In this document: piece after piece, positions 24,824 through 33,900 of the stretch
How positions within the stretch are numbered: position 1 is the first letter of the stretch
How the letters are laid out: the number at the start of each line of letters is the position of its first letter
Assembly (NCBI GenBank): GCA_009840005.1
Contig: VXOR01000089.1
Span: 1 to 57,879 of the forward strand
Length of the DNA: 57,879 nucleotides
Direction: 5' to 3'
Source: Gemmatimonadota bacterium
Lineage (GTDB): Bacteria; Latescibacterota; UBA2968; UBA8231
Position numbers and translations under genes: made by a program
The notes under the pieces: model-generated
Database searches by the model: none
Seen by the model: the letters and a program-made list of their open reading frames with translations, nothing else
Told to the model about the DNA's origin: nothing

Positions 24824-25756
24824 TTACTGCTGGTACTGGTACTTAATCCGGCCCCAACTCTGCTCCTCGACCGCAGTCGGCGCGCCCCAATCAATGGTGT
24901 CGTCCATGGGGGAGATCAGCAGGTCCTGCGAAGAGTGACAACAACTCGTCGGAGTAGTAGCCCACATGCCGACGCGGTTGTCGGCATCGCCAGCGCTGTC
25001 ATCTACGTCGCTGACGAAAATCGAAAAGCCGATCACCTCGCCCGCGGTCAGGTCGTGCTCAACTACCTGATCTTCCGTGATGTTCTCCTCGGTGGGCTTG
25101 GGATACGAATCAATGGCGATCGTGCGGAACTCGTAGATGTACGTGCTCTCGCCGTACTCCTCGCCCTCGAAGCTATAGGTGCAGTAGTACCAACGGCTGC
25201 CATTGGACAACAGCGTCGGATTCTCGACGTCGGCGCTACTGACCGCAGCCGTTTGCAGGGCCGGGCCGAAATTGCCGTTGAGCGGCGGGAACGCGAACGA
25301 ATACTTGTGGTGCGTCACCACGTCTTCGGGCTTGGGCAAGTAGTCGTGCCGCGGGTTGAACTCGATCTCAATGCTGTCGTCCCACCAATAGGAACCTAAG
25401 TCTTGGCGGGTAATCGTGTGCTTGTTGTCGAAGATCCGCGTCGTCACGTAGATCTCGTTACGCGAGTCGTTCCAACCCAAAATGTGGCGGATCTGCATCG
25501 AAGCCGGATCCATGCCACCGCGCGGCACGTCGTCGCCAGCAAAGCCGTGTACCGAAAAGAGCTTTGAGCTAGGAATGGCGTACACCTCGAGCGGCACAGC
25601 CGACCAATCGTCGTCAAATCCGTCGATGTTCGGCACATGCGTATCGGGGAACTGCACGGCGAGGAAGACCTCGCCCGGGGGCTCGTGTGCCCCGGCGGCT
25701 AGCGCAAAAGCCAATAGCGCGATTGCCGTCAAGCCACAGGTGAAAAGGCGCTTCAT
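24824..25756 (-). CDS. Exported DOMON/CBM9-like protein
   Basis: 310 residues from the ATG at 25756 with a perfect aaggagg site. Residues 1-24 are a signal peptide ending near AAGAHE. The mature part opens with NIDGFDDDWSAVPLEVYAIP and contains a WWDDSIEIEFNPRHDY segment, the pattern of CBM9/DOMON beta-sandwich domains that bind sugars or haem. A Cys pair (SCCHSS) lies near the end. It is the last gene of the 39.7-24.8 kb surface-protein cluster, 96 bp after its neighbour. Ligand and localisation (periplasm or surface) are inferred. Confidence 0.7.
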   Translation of the reverse strand: MKRLFTCGLTAIALLAFALAAGAHEPPGEVFLAVQFPDTHVPNIDGFDDDWSAVPLEVYAIPSSKLFSVHGFAGDDVPRGGMDPASMQIRHILGWNDSRNEIYVTTRIFDNKHTITRQDLGSYWWDDSIEIEFNPRHDYLPKPEDVVTHHKYSFAFPPLNGNFGPALQTAAVSSADVENPTLLSNGSRWYYCTYSFEGEEYGESTYIYEFRTIAIDSYPKPTEENITEDQVVEHDLTAGEVIGFSIFVSDVDDSAGDADNRVGMWATTPTSCCHSSQDLLISPMDDTIDWGAPTAVEEQSWGRIKYQYQQ

Positions 25757-25852
25757 AGCTACCTCCTTGGGGTAGGTGGACAATGAAAAACTAAATCGTA
25801 AACGAACGACTAAACCGTAAATTTAGTCAAATGATTCGCTAAATACAACCAA

Positions 25853-28576
25853 CTATTGCAAACCAGCGTATAGCGTGACAAAGGTCTCGGTCGTCGTTGC
25901 GGCCTCGGCCTCCGCAAACGCCTTGCGCTCTACCACAAAGCCGGCCAACGCCTGGATCCGGTAGCCCAAATAGGCCGACTCGGTCGCCAACTGCAAGGCC
26001 CAGCTCAGGGAATCAAAACTCTCCATATCGCGGTCGAAGTCGTTGAACAGTGCATATTCGACGCCGGCCTGAAGCCGCGTGGCCTGCAATAGCTGCGTTT
26101 CCAAAAGCAGCGAAAAAAGCTCCATCAGCGTCGTGCGCTCCTGCTGGTCAAACAGCGACCGGCTCTGTTTGCGGAATTCGCTCTTCCAGCGCGGCAACAG
26201 GGTCAGCCCGCGCCAAGTGCGGCGATAACTGGCCTTGTTGATCAAGCCAAAGAAGAAGTCCGACGCATCGCGCTGCCGTTGCGCGAAGAACACCCCGTTC
26301 AGCTTGCTCATCACCAGCAGCGCGTCGCTCGCCAGACTGTGGCCGACGAATAGTTGGTGGACCCAAGCATCGCGCGCTAGGAGCGGATCGGCGATGTGCA
26401 CGAGCTTGCCGCCGCGCAGCGTGTTGTCCGGCTGCCACTGCAAAATTGGATCGGGAATGTCGTCTTGCACCAACTGGCTCATCTCAAACAGCCGCACCCG
26501 ACCCACCCGCGGCCAAACCCGCTCGTAGCCTAGCTGTAAATACGTGCTGTGATTTTTGCGGTCCGCGGAAATCTGCTCCTCGCGCAAGGCCCCCACCTTG
26601 AGCTGCCAGTGCTGACTCAGGTCGATGCCCCCATAGACGTTGAAGCCTTGTTGATCGCGGCGGTAGGGGTAGTCTGGCTCGGTGTCGTTTTCGTATAGAT
26701 CGACCCAGAAGTTGTGGTTCATATCCACGCCGAAGAGGAACTCCGGCCGATCGACCAAGAAGCGGAGGAACGGCTCCTCGTAATCTGGAACGGAGTTGGC
26801 CTTGACGCGGTTGTCGTTTTGGTTGAAGTCGGGCACCAAGTCGTTGTTGAGATCCCAGCCGGGGAAAACCAACCGGTCATCAACCAAAAAATCCGCCCGG
26901 AACCCATCTGGAAAGCGGTCTTGATCGTCGTTGTCTTCCACCAAGTCAAAGCGGTTGCCCTGCCGGGCGTAATCGAGGCCCGAGGTCGTGGTGACAAAGG
27001 ATTGGGTGTTGTAGCGCGGGTCAATCGAATACACTTCCCCGAACAGCGACAGTCGCCCTAGGTGCTTGCTCAGGTTTGCCATCCACGCCGGCGCACTGGG
27101 CCGGTCGCCAATCCCCGCCGCGGAAGTGTGCGTCTCCTCGGCGACATTGGGGTACTTGCGGAAACTCCAGTTCAGGTCGTATTCGCCGTATAGATCGAAG
27201 CCTAATACGTCTTCCACCTTGAGCGTGGCCCCGGCGACGGTCGTAGCCGTCGGCAGCCCATACTCAAAGCGGACCGTGCGCAGATTGGATATGTCCTGCA
27301 CATTGCCCTCGGCCTGCGACACCAGCAAGAAGACTGGGTCATCCACATCCGCGCCGAATACGTCGCCCAAGCTGATGGAGCGCTCGCCCGTCCGAGTGAA
27401 CGAACTCGATGGCCGACCGACCGTTACAAAGCCGCCGCCCTCTCCCAACTGCTGGTCCGAACTCATCCAGATCTGGTAGTCGTTGGCCAACACGAGGCGA
27501 AATTCCACCGCCACAATCTCGGATTTATCGGCCGAGGCGCGGTTGACAAACGACGCGCTGTCAAAATCGTAGAGCAGGCTGATTTGCCCTTCGCCATCCG
27601 CGGTGAGAAATCCCTGCCGCTCTAAGCCGCCGCTGATCTCCGGGCCAAAGCGAATGTCGCGCCCCGACTCCACCGTGCCGTCGCGGTAGGTGATAATCAC
27701 ATCCGAGGCATCGGGGAAGAACGCGGCACCGCCAGTGCCGTCTTCCGGCGAGTCGTCGCGCAAGGCGATTGCAATCTGGGAGATGGTCGCGTTCTGCTGT
27801 TTGTTCAGCCCGCCTTTGTACAGGGTTTCTATTAGCTGATCCGACTCGCTGTTGGTCTGATGGGCGTTGACCGCGTGCAGGCCCAACTCCACGAAATCCC
27901 CTAGCTGGGCCGTAAACCGCCCTCCCACAAGAGAAGTCGCGTCCGTAAAGCGGCTCTCCTCCACCTGCAAGCCGCGCGGGCCGGTGATCAGCGAGTGGAG
28001 AAAGGTCAATTGATATTTATCGGTGGCGAGGTCAATCTGCATACCGTTCAGGCGCGGCTTGGAAAACGACAGCGGCGTCAAGGTAGTTCGCAGGTTGTTG
28101 CTCACCGTTAGTGCATAGTGATATTGGCCCTTGTGATCGCCGGCAATGACCAGTTCGTTGAACCACCGCGCAAACCGCTCGGTCTTGAACAAGGAGCTAC
28201 CAGCTTCCTCCGGCCGCCTCTGCGCCGTATTGAAGATCAGCCATCCCTGAGTCAGATAGTTCCCGTACAGATCGTAGAAGTAATCGCCCTCCAAGTCGAT
28301 GTTCACGTAGCGTTGATACGGCAGCCGCGCACGGTTGGTGTACTCCCACTGCCGCCACGGGTATTCGGCAAACATCACCTGCGGCACGTACCAGCGCCGC
28401 ATGGCCGGGTCGAGCGCGTCGAGGTACACCTCCGGGCTTTGCGCTACGTCCTGTTGCCATCCCAGACGGCTACCGTAGGCCCCGTCGGCCAAGACGAGCA
28501 ATGCGGCGCAGCAGGCAAACGTCCGCCGTAGGTTTACAGACAGCTTCTTACAGTGAATGGCCCTAGTCAAATCCAT
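25853..28576 (-). CDS. Large exported protein of a new paralogous family, copy A (907 aa)
   Basis: A signal-like start (KK and RR, then ACCAALLVLADGAYG) precedes MRRWYVPQ and RQWEYTNRA motifs. Residues ~544-640 contain Asp/Asn-rich loops (DNDDQDRFPD, DLNNDLVPDFNQND, DMNHNFWVDLYEND) like calcium-binding thrombospondin-3 or dockerin loops. The last ~300 residues alternate polar and hydrophobic residues with many Arg/Tyr, as in outer-membrane beta-barrels, ending YAGLQ. It is homologous throughout to the protein at 33900-36551. It begins 9 bp after the 679-aa gene. No known family is recognised; an outer-membrane pore or surface scaffold is inferred. Confidence 0.65.
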   Translation of the reverse strand: MDLTRAIHCKKLSVNLRRTFACCAALLVLADGAYGSRLGWQQDVAQSPEVYLDALDPAMRRWYVPQVMFAEYPWRQWEYTNRARLPYQRYVNIDLEGDYFYDLYGNYLTQGWLIFNTAQRRPEEAGSSLFKTERFARWFNELVIAGDHKGQYHYALTVSNNLRTTLTPLSFSKPRLNGMQIDLATDKYQLTFLHSLITGPRGLQVEESRFTDATSLVGGRFTAQLGDFVELGLHAVNAHQTNSESDQLIETLYKGGLNKQQNATISQIAIALRDDSPEDGTGGAAFFPDASDVIITYRDGTVESGRDIRFGPEISGGLERQGFLTADGEGQISLLYDFDSASFVNRASADKSEIVAVEFRLVLANDYQIWMSSDQQLGEGGGFVTVGRPSSSFTRTGERSISLGDVFGADVDDPVFLLVSQAEGNVQDISNLRTVRFEYGLPTATTVAGATLKVEDVLGFDLYGEYDLNWSFRKYPNVAEETHTSAAGIGDRPSAPAWMANLSKHLGRLSLFGEVYSIDPRYNTQSFVTTTSGLDYARQGNRFDLVEDNDDQDRFPDGFRADFLVDDRLVFPGWDLNNDLVPDFNQNDNRVKANSVPDYEEPFLRFLVDRPEFLFGVDMNHNFWVDLYENDTEPDYPYRRDQQGFNVYGGIDLSQHWQLKVGALREEQISADRKNHSTYLQLGYERVWPRVGRVRLFEMSQLVQDDIPDPILQWQPDNTLRGGKLVHIADPLLARDAWVHQLFVGHSLASDALLVMSKLNGVFFAQRQRDASDFFFGLINKASYRRTWRGLTLLPRWKSEFRKQSRSLFDQQERTTLMELFSLLLETQLLQATRLQAGVEYALFNDFDRDMESFDSLSWALQLATESAYLGYRIQALAGFVVERKAFAEAEAATTTETFVTLYAGLQ

Positions 28577-28585
28577 TTCTCCAGC

Positions 28586-30625
28586 CTAGTACGCCACGCC
28601 CACCGCACCGTTGGCCACTTCGCGGCCCTTGTCGGTGTCCCAATCGAGCTGATAGAGGTACATGCCGGGCGGCACCAGCGCACCTTCTTCGTCGCGCCCG
28701 TTCCAAGTTTGGGCAAAGCTACCGCTGCCGGTGCTAGTTGCAATTTGGCGCACTAGGCGGCCGGACAGGTCGTATATCCGCAAGCGGATCTGCCGCAGGC
28801 TCTCCAAATCGCGCAATTCGTATGCAATCGCTACTTGGTCGTTGACGCCGTCGCCGTTGGGCGTAAAGGTCGCTGGCGTGGCCTGCACGCTGCTGATGAG
28901 GCCGCCGCCCATGGGCGTGCGCACCGATACTATGTCGCCGCTAAAGCGGAACGTCGCGTTGCCCGGGGCGACCTGCTGCTTGAGCTCGGGTTCAGCGCTG
29001 TCGTACACCCAGCTTCTGAAATCCGCGCCAAAGCGCAAAACCTTGGCGTCGAAAACCACCTCGATTCGCTTCTCGTTGTCGCGCGGCCCCACCAAGCGGT
29101 CGAACGAGACGATCAGGCGGTCGTCCTCGATCTCGGGCGGGAAGCGGTCGCTGATCTCCTCGCCGTCGATGAGCACCGAATGCACCCGCTCGACCGGGAT
29201 CTGGGTAAAAATTTCCAGCCGGTCAAAGCCCAAGTCGCTGGCGCGCAAGACCGGGCGCACCACATAGGTGAAGGTTTCAGCCGCGAAGCTCTGCGTGGCA
29301 ATCGGCCAGATCTCCCCAATCACCTCTTGGGCCACTGGATCCTCGGAGAACAGCAGGGACATGTTGTCGATGTGCGGGGCCGCGTCGCCGCTGGCGAACA
29401 GGATGGCCTCTAGCTGGAAGTAGCGCGCCGGACTCGGCGAGAGCACAGGCGTGCCGTCCTGCCACAAATCCGCTGGCAACTCGACCTGCCGCAGCCCAGC
29501 CGCGAACTCATAGGGCGCGGACCACGGGCTCCAATTTTCTAGGTCGTAGCCCAATTCCACATCGTTCCACCGCCGGCGGTCGAGCTGGGTCAGGTAGTCG
29601 TCGAGGGTCGATACTTCGAGGGTGCCGGTCGGGCCGATGGTGCGGTAGATGTTGGGCTGCGGCGTGTTGCCCGTGCGGGTGCGGAGCAAAAGCTGGGTCC
29701 CTTCGGGCACCTCGCCTTGCCAGCGAATTTTACTCCACGCGACCTCGCGGCCAAAATCCATAATCGGGGTGCGGTAGGTCGTCCGCGTCACAAAGCCCTC
29801 GCCATAAATTTCGAACTCGGCGATTTCCCAGTCGCGTTCGGGGTCGAGTGGACGGATGGCAATCCACTTGAGGTCGCGGGTGGGAAAGCGCAAATCTACC
29901 ACCACGTCAAGGCTCTCGCGGTTGCGCGCCAAGATGTCAAAGGCCGGGTCGTTGGGCGCGCCCAAGGCCGCGTCAATGACCATGTACCAGCGCTTGCCGC
30001 GCTGGCTGCGGTCGAAGTTGCTGTCCCAAAACGGCCCGGTGTGGTCGGCCACGCCGATTTCGTACCACGCCAAGTAGTTGTCCTCAAACCCAAGCCGGGG
30101 GAAGAAGCGGATACGGTTGATGGGCAACTCGGCCCCCAAGTGCATGACGTTGTTTTTGACCACTCCGGGGTTGTTGCGGCCGACCAAGCGCGGTGGCTCA
30201 GGCACCCGCACTAGCATGGCGGTCGTCGGATCGCCGTCAATGAGAAACTGCAAGGGCTGGGAGTCGGTTACCAAGTGCGTATGGCCGTAAATGCTGGCCG
30301 TGTAAAAGTGCCCTCGGCGCTCCTTGATCGACAGCGCCAGATTGTCGCCTGGGTCGATGTACACCGGGCGCAAACCGCCGTCGGCAAAATCGATCAACGT
30401 ATCGACGCCCGCGGTGTTGAAGCGCACACTAACCTCTTCGGAGACCGCGCCAATGGTCACCTCCTCGACGATGCCGCCGGCGGCGTCGAGCAGCACGTAC
30501 GCAGCCGTCTGCTCGGAGACCAGTGCCTGCCAAGAATTGCCATCCGCGCCGCCGAGGCGGAACTCGCCGCGGCCCCACGCGCTGGTCGCTAAAACCACTA
30601 CTAGCAAGCCTATCTGCTGCAACAT
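28586..30625 (-). CDS. Large exported protein with FlgD-like Ig C terminus (679 aa)
   Basis: Start ATG at 30625 with aaggag; signal peptide MLQQIGLLVVVLATSAWG. The N-terminal half resembles discoidin-type carbohydrate or surface-binding domains (FLIDGDPTTAMLVRV, LPINRIRFFPR). A central domain shared with the two other large proteins has LLLRTRTGN, then NWSPWSAPYEF and SPSPARYFQL. The last ~90 residues are a FlgD-Ig/gliding-motility-type domain starting FTPNGDGVND and ending GAVGVAY. It is paired with the 907-aa protein 9 bp downstream. Surface attachment through the C-terminal Ig domain is suggested, not shown. Confidence 0.7.
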   Translation of the reverse strand: MLQQIGLLVVVLATSAWGRGEFRLGGADGNSWQALVSEQTAAYVLLDAAGGIVEEVTIGAVSEEVSVRFNTAGVDTLIDFADGGLRPVYIDPGDNLALSIKERRGHFYTASIYGHTHLVTDSQPLQFLIDGDPTTAMLVRVPEPPRLVGRNNPGVVKNNVMHLGAELPINRIRFFPRLGFEDNYLAWYEIGVADHTGPFWDSNFDRSQRGKRWYMVIDAALGAPNDPAFDILARNRESLDVVVDLRFPTRDLKWIAIRPLDPERDWEIAEFEIYGEGFVTRTTYRTPIMDFGREVAWSKIRWQGEVPEGTQLLLRTRTGNTPQPNIYRTIGPTGTLEVSTLDDYLTQLDRRRWNDVELGYDLENWSPWSAPYEFAAGLRQVELPADLWQDGTPVLSPSPARYFQLEAILFASGDAAPHIDNMSLLFSEDPVAQEVIGEIWPIATQSFAAETFTYVVRPVLRASDLGFDRLEIFTQIPVERVHSVLIDGEEISDRFPPEIEDDRLIVSFDRLVGPRDNEKRIEVVFDAKVLRFGADFRSWVYDSAEPELKQQVAPGNATFRFSGDIVSVRTPMGGGLISSVQATPATFTPNGDGVNDQVAIAYELRDLESLRQIRLRIYDLSGRLVRQIATSTGSGSFAQTWNGRDEEGALVPPGMYLYQLDWDTDKGREVANGAVGVAY

Positions 30626-30721
30626 ACTCGTCTCCTTATTAGCGTGATCAGACTCCACAACCCCATCGCCCCGGTGGTGGGGCAGGGAGACTAACTACTG
30701 ATCACTGACCACTGGCCACTT

Positions 30722-32770
30722 TCAGTACGCCACGCCCAAGGTCCGCATCGTCTGCCCGCTGCGCGCATCCCCTTCCACCTCGATCCGCACCAAGTAGATG
30801 CCGGGAGCGACGCGCTGGCCCCGCTCGTCTGTGCCGTCCCAATGCACGGCGTCGTACACGCCGTTCTGCCCCTCGGCATCAAAGAGGCGACGCACCTGCC
30901 GACCCCCTAAATCCCACAAGTCAATCACAATCCGCGCTTGGCCGATGACCGCCAGCACCTCGAAGTTCACGTCGAGGACATCGTTCACGCCGTCCCCATT
31001 GGGCGTCAAGACTTCGCTGCCGAGGGCGAAATTGCCGATCAAGCTGCCCTCATTCACCGCGCGGCTCAGCACGGTCGTCCCCGATTCGGTCGCCACGTCA
31101 CCTTCCGCCAAAAAGGCCGCGTTGCCCGGAGAAATGCCCTGAAAGGCATCCTCCTCTAGCAACAGGGCGCGGCCACCAAAACGGGTGCTAAAGGCCAGCA
31201 CCCGGCTGGCGAAGTGGATTTTCAGTACGGCGTCGTGCTGGTTTATGGCCGGGAAACTCACGGCAAAGCGCTGGTCGTCAATGGCGGTGATGGCGACCTC
31301 GCCTTCGGTTGTGACCCCTTCGGTGACTGCAAAGGCGTGATCGAGCACCTGCTCGCCGCTGGCGTCGATGATTTCGATCCGCTCGACGCGGCCCACGCGA
31401 CTCGGCGTAAACACCTCAAAGCTGTTGAAACCCTGCACGTAATCGCTCTCCATCTCCGCCCGCACCGCGTACACAAAGGGCACATCCTCGGCGGCTGGTA
31501 CCTCGCGGGGGAAGATCTCGCCGACGAGGGCGTCCGCTAGTGGCGGCGCGGAAAACTCAAGCGCGATCTGCTGGAGAATGTGGCTCGCCTCCAAGTGCTG
31601 GCTCTGGAATTCCACGCGAAATTGGAAATAGCGGCTGGGACCGGGCGAGAGAATCTGCGTGCCCGCGGCCAACTCTTCCAGCGCATAAGGCGAAGTCCAC
31701 GGACTCCAGTTTGCCAAGTCGTCGCGCACTGAGCCGCGCTCCCAATCGTCGCCCTGACGCCCGCGCTCGGGCAGCTTTAAGTACTCCTTGTGCAACAGCG
31801 GCTCGTCTGGATTGTCCACGGACGACGAGATCTCTGGGGCGTCTTGCAGGCCCACCTGCTTGCGGGTGTACGCCAAGGGACTGGGGTCGTGGCCGCTGCG
31901 GGTGCGCAACTGCATGTCGGCCATATCCGCAGCCCCTACTTGCTGCTGCAAGGTGCGAATGAGGCCCCAATTGGCCGGGCTACCCATGTCGATGATCGGC
32001 GAAATGTAGCGCGCCGTCGGAAAGAACCCCTCGCCAAAAACCTGGAGCTTTTCGATTTCAAAGGGAATGGCCGATGTGGCCCGCAGGCGGATGAAGCGAA
32101 TGTAGCGCGGCGGGTCGATGAACACTTCGGTGATCCGGTCGCTGTTGTCGTTGCGCACGACATAGGTCTCCCAGATTGGGTTGCCCGAGCTGGTCAGCAC
32201 CAAGCCGTCGTTGATCTCCACTTCAAAGTTTTTCAAAAAGTCGTTTTGAAAGGGAGTACCAGGCGAGGAAAAAATCGTATTGCGCGGGAAAAACCGCAGC
32301 CGATTGACCCCAAAGCGCGCGCCTAGGTCGAGAATAAGTTGAGTCCCCAAGATGTCGTCTTCTTTGCGCTCGAATGCCTGCCCAGTCGGGTCGGCCGCGA
32401 GCATGTCCTCGAAAATCACTTGGAGTTGCAAGGCGGTCAGATCGAAAACGGTCGGTGCGCGCAGCGAGCCACCTCGATCCAGCACCTCTGCGGCCAAATT
32501 CTGCTCGGCACCCACTCGCCGCGGCAGGATGCTGCCCGGAAAATCCGCGCTTTTAAACTCGATCAAATCGGCCGGTGCATAGCCTATTTCGGTGACGTTG
32601 GGGTCGAGAAAGGAGCGGTGCTCGGGCTGGATCGTCGAAATGCCCTCGGCCCCTTCGACCCGCCCGGTCCACGCGATTTGCCCGTCCTGTCCGATCAGCA
32701 GGACTTGTCGGGCCGCTAGCGGCTGCACCAAGCACGCAGTTAGAACCCCAATCAGCAACGCGGCTCTCAT
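30722..32770 (-). CDS. Large exported protein with FlgD-like Ig C terminus (682 aa)
   Basis: Signal peptide MRAALLIGVLTACLVQPLAA. It has the same architecture as the 679-aa and 1018-aa proteins: an N-terminal region with VNRLRFFPRNT and an IRFIRLRATS strand, a core with LRTRSGHDPS, NWSPWTSPY and SPGPSRYFQF, then a C-terminal Ig domain (LTPNGDGVND to RTLGVAY). Its start overlaps the stop of the TPR gene by four bases, so the two are translationally coupled. There is no enzymatic motif. A structural or adhesive surface role is inferred. Confidence 0.7.
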   Translation of the reverse strand: MRAALLIGVLTACLVQPLAARQVLLIGQDGQIAWTGRVEGAEGISTIQPEHRSFLDPNVTEIGYAPADLIEFKSADFPGSILPRRVGAEQNLAAEVLDRGGSLRAPTVFDLTALQLQVIFEDMLAADPTGQAFERKEDDILGTQLILDLGARFGVNRLRFFPRNTIFSSPGTPFQNDFLKNFEVEINDGLVLTSSGNPIWETYVVRNDNSDRITEVFIDPPRYIRFIRLRATSAIPFEIEKLQVFGEGFFPTARYISPIIDMGSPANWGLIRTLQQQVGAADMADMQLRTRSGHDPSPLAYTRKQVGLQDAPEISSSVDNPDEPLLHKEYLKLPERGRQGDDWERGSVRDDLANWSPWTSPYALEELAAGTQILSPGPSRYFQFRVEFQSQHLEASHILQQIALEFSAPPLADALVGEIFPREVPAAEDVPFVYAVRAEMESDYVQGFNSFEVFTPSRVGRVERIEIIDASGEQVLDHAFAVTEGVTTEGEVAITAIDDQRFAVSFPAINQHDAVLKIHFASRVLAFSTRFGGRALLLEEDAFQGISPGNAAFLAEGDVATESGTTVLSRAVNEGSLIGNFALGSEVLTPNGDGVNDVLDVNFEVLAVIGQARIVIDLWDLGGRQVRRLFDAEGQNGVYDAVHWDGTDERGQRVAPGIYLVRIEVEGDARSGQTMRTLGVAY

Positions 32771-33822
32771 GGTATTTCCCCCGACAATTGTTTCAACAAC
32801 ACGTCCCGCTCGGTTTGCACGCGCGCTGCTACTTTGGCGCGCTGCTCTTGGCGCTGGTACTGGGCAAACGCTTCCCGTGCGGCCTCTTCCTCACCCAGCA
32901 GTCCGTGCAGCTTGCTCAGAAAGAAATGCACCCGGAAGTCGTCCGGGGTAGTCTCAGCCAGCTTAGCGACACAAGTGAGGGCCTCTTGGTAGCGTCCTTG
33001 CCAGAACAGCAACTTGCCCAGCCCCCACAAGTCGGCGACGGCATCGGGCCTTTCCGCGAGAAGCTCTTCCGCCTTCTGCACAGCTTCCTCCCCGACCAGC
33101 CCTTGCTGCCGCCACCATCCCTCCATCCTTGCGCTGCCCAGCTCGCCGCTGCGGCGGTCCAGCTCAATGAGAAGATTCGCCAGCCCCAAGGCCGCTTGCC
33201 GCGCATAGGTCTTTCGCGCCAACAACTCGACGTAAGCCGCAATCGCTGGTTCGGCGCGGCCTTCGGCTTCGTAAATGCGCGCTAGCTGGTACCGGGCCCG
33301 GCTGCTGTCGGGACGCAGCACCAGCAAGTCGCCGTAGGACTGGGCTGCACTCTGCAAGTCGCCGCTCAGGCTCTGCGCGTCGCCGAGGCGACCGAGTAAC
33401 GCCGCGGGATCGCCCCCTTGATCGAGCAAGGTCCGGTAGAGGCTGACGGCTGCGGCTGGCTGCCCGGCAGCTACACAGCGGGCCGCCAGCAACTCCTGCG
33501 CTCGACTTTCTTCGGGCCAGCGCACCAACAACTCTCGGTACACAGCAATGGCCTTGCCGTGTTCGTCCTTTTCGCCGTAGAGCGCTCCGAGCGCGTAATA
33601 GGCAGCGGGAGAATCCACCCCTGCCGCGACCGCACTCCGGTACTCGCGCAGGGCATTGGCCTTCATGCCCTGCTCTTGGTATGCGTGGCCGGCCCAGTAG
33701 TGCTGCTCCCCTTTTGACCTACTATCGCACGCATTGAGACCGATACTAAGCACGATTAAGACCACCCACGGACACTGGGCCAATATAGCAGTCCTGAATG
33801 ACTTGAACGATTCGATATGCAT
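32767..33822 (-). CDS. TPR-repeat lipoprotein-like protein
   Basis: 351 residues from the ATG at 33822; the longer frame runs into a 10-bp satellite and is not credible. The hydrophobic stretch VVLIVLSIGLNAC looks like a lipobox. At least six tetratricopeptide units follow (e.g. AYYALGALYGEKDEHGKAIA, ARYQLARIYEAEGRAEPAIA). TPR lipoproteins of this size act as periplasmic scaffolds in secretion machines. It is coupled to the 682-aa gene and sits in the middle of the surface-protein cluster, so it may be the assembly scaffold. Confidence 0.78.
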   Translation of the reverse strand: MHIESFKSFRTAILAQCPWVVLIVLSIGLNACDSRSKGEQHYWAGHAYQEQGMKANALREYRSAVAAGVDSPAAYYALGALYGEKDEHGKAIAVYRELLVRWPEESRAQELLAARCVAAGQPAAAVSLYRTLLDQGGDPAALLGRLGDAQSLSGDLQSAAQSYGDLLVLRPDSSRARYQLARIYEAEGRAEPAIAAYVELLARKTYARQAALGLANLLIELDRRSGELGSARMEGWWRQQGLVGEEAVQKAEELLAERPDAVADLWGLGKLLFWQGRYQEALTCVAKLAETTPDDFRVHFFLSKLHGLLGEEEAAREAFAQYQRQEQRAKVAARVQTERDVLLKQLSGEIP

Positions 33823-33840
33823 ATCGCTTGTTTCTACTAT

Positions 33841-33900
33841 TCTGCGTCCATCTGCGTCCATCTGCGTCCATCTGCGTCCATCTGCGTCCATCTGCGGATC
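33841..33900. repeat. 10-bp satellite, five perfect units and a variant
   Basis: tctgcgtcca is repeated five times and followed by tctgcggatc. On the minus strand it lies between the 883-aa gene and the TPR gene. A short relative (tctgcgttcatctgcggatc) occurs at about 17444-17463. It is non-coding despite being open in frame. Confidence 0.95.

Noticed and set aside
33823..33891. N-terminal extension of the TPR protein reading MDADGRRWTQ
   Set aside because: It is encoded by the 10-bp satellite and precedes the real signal sequence; the ATG at 33822 is preferred.
33841..33900. CRISPR-like array
   Set aside because: The repeats are 10 bp and directly abutting, with no spacers and no cas genes in the window.
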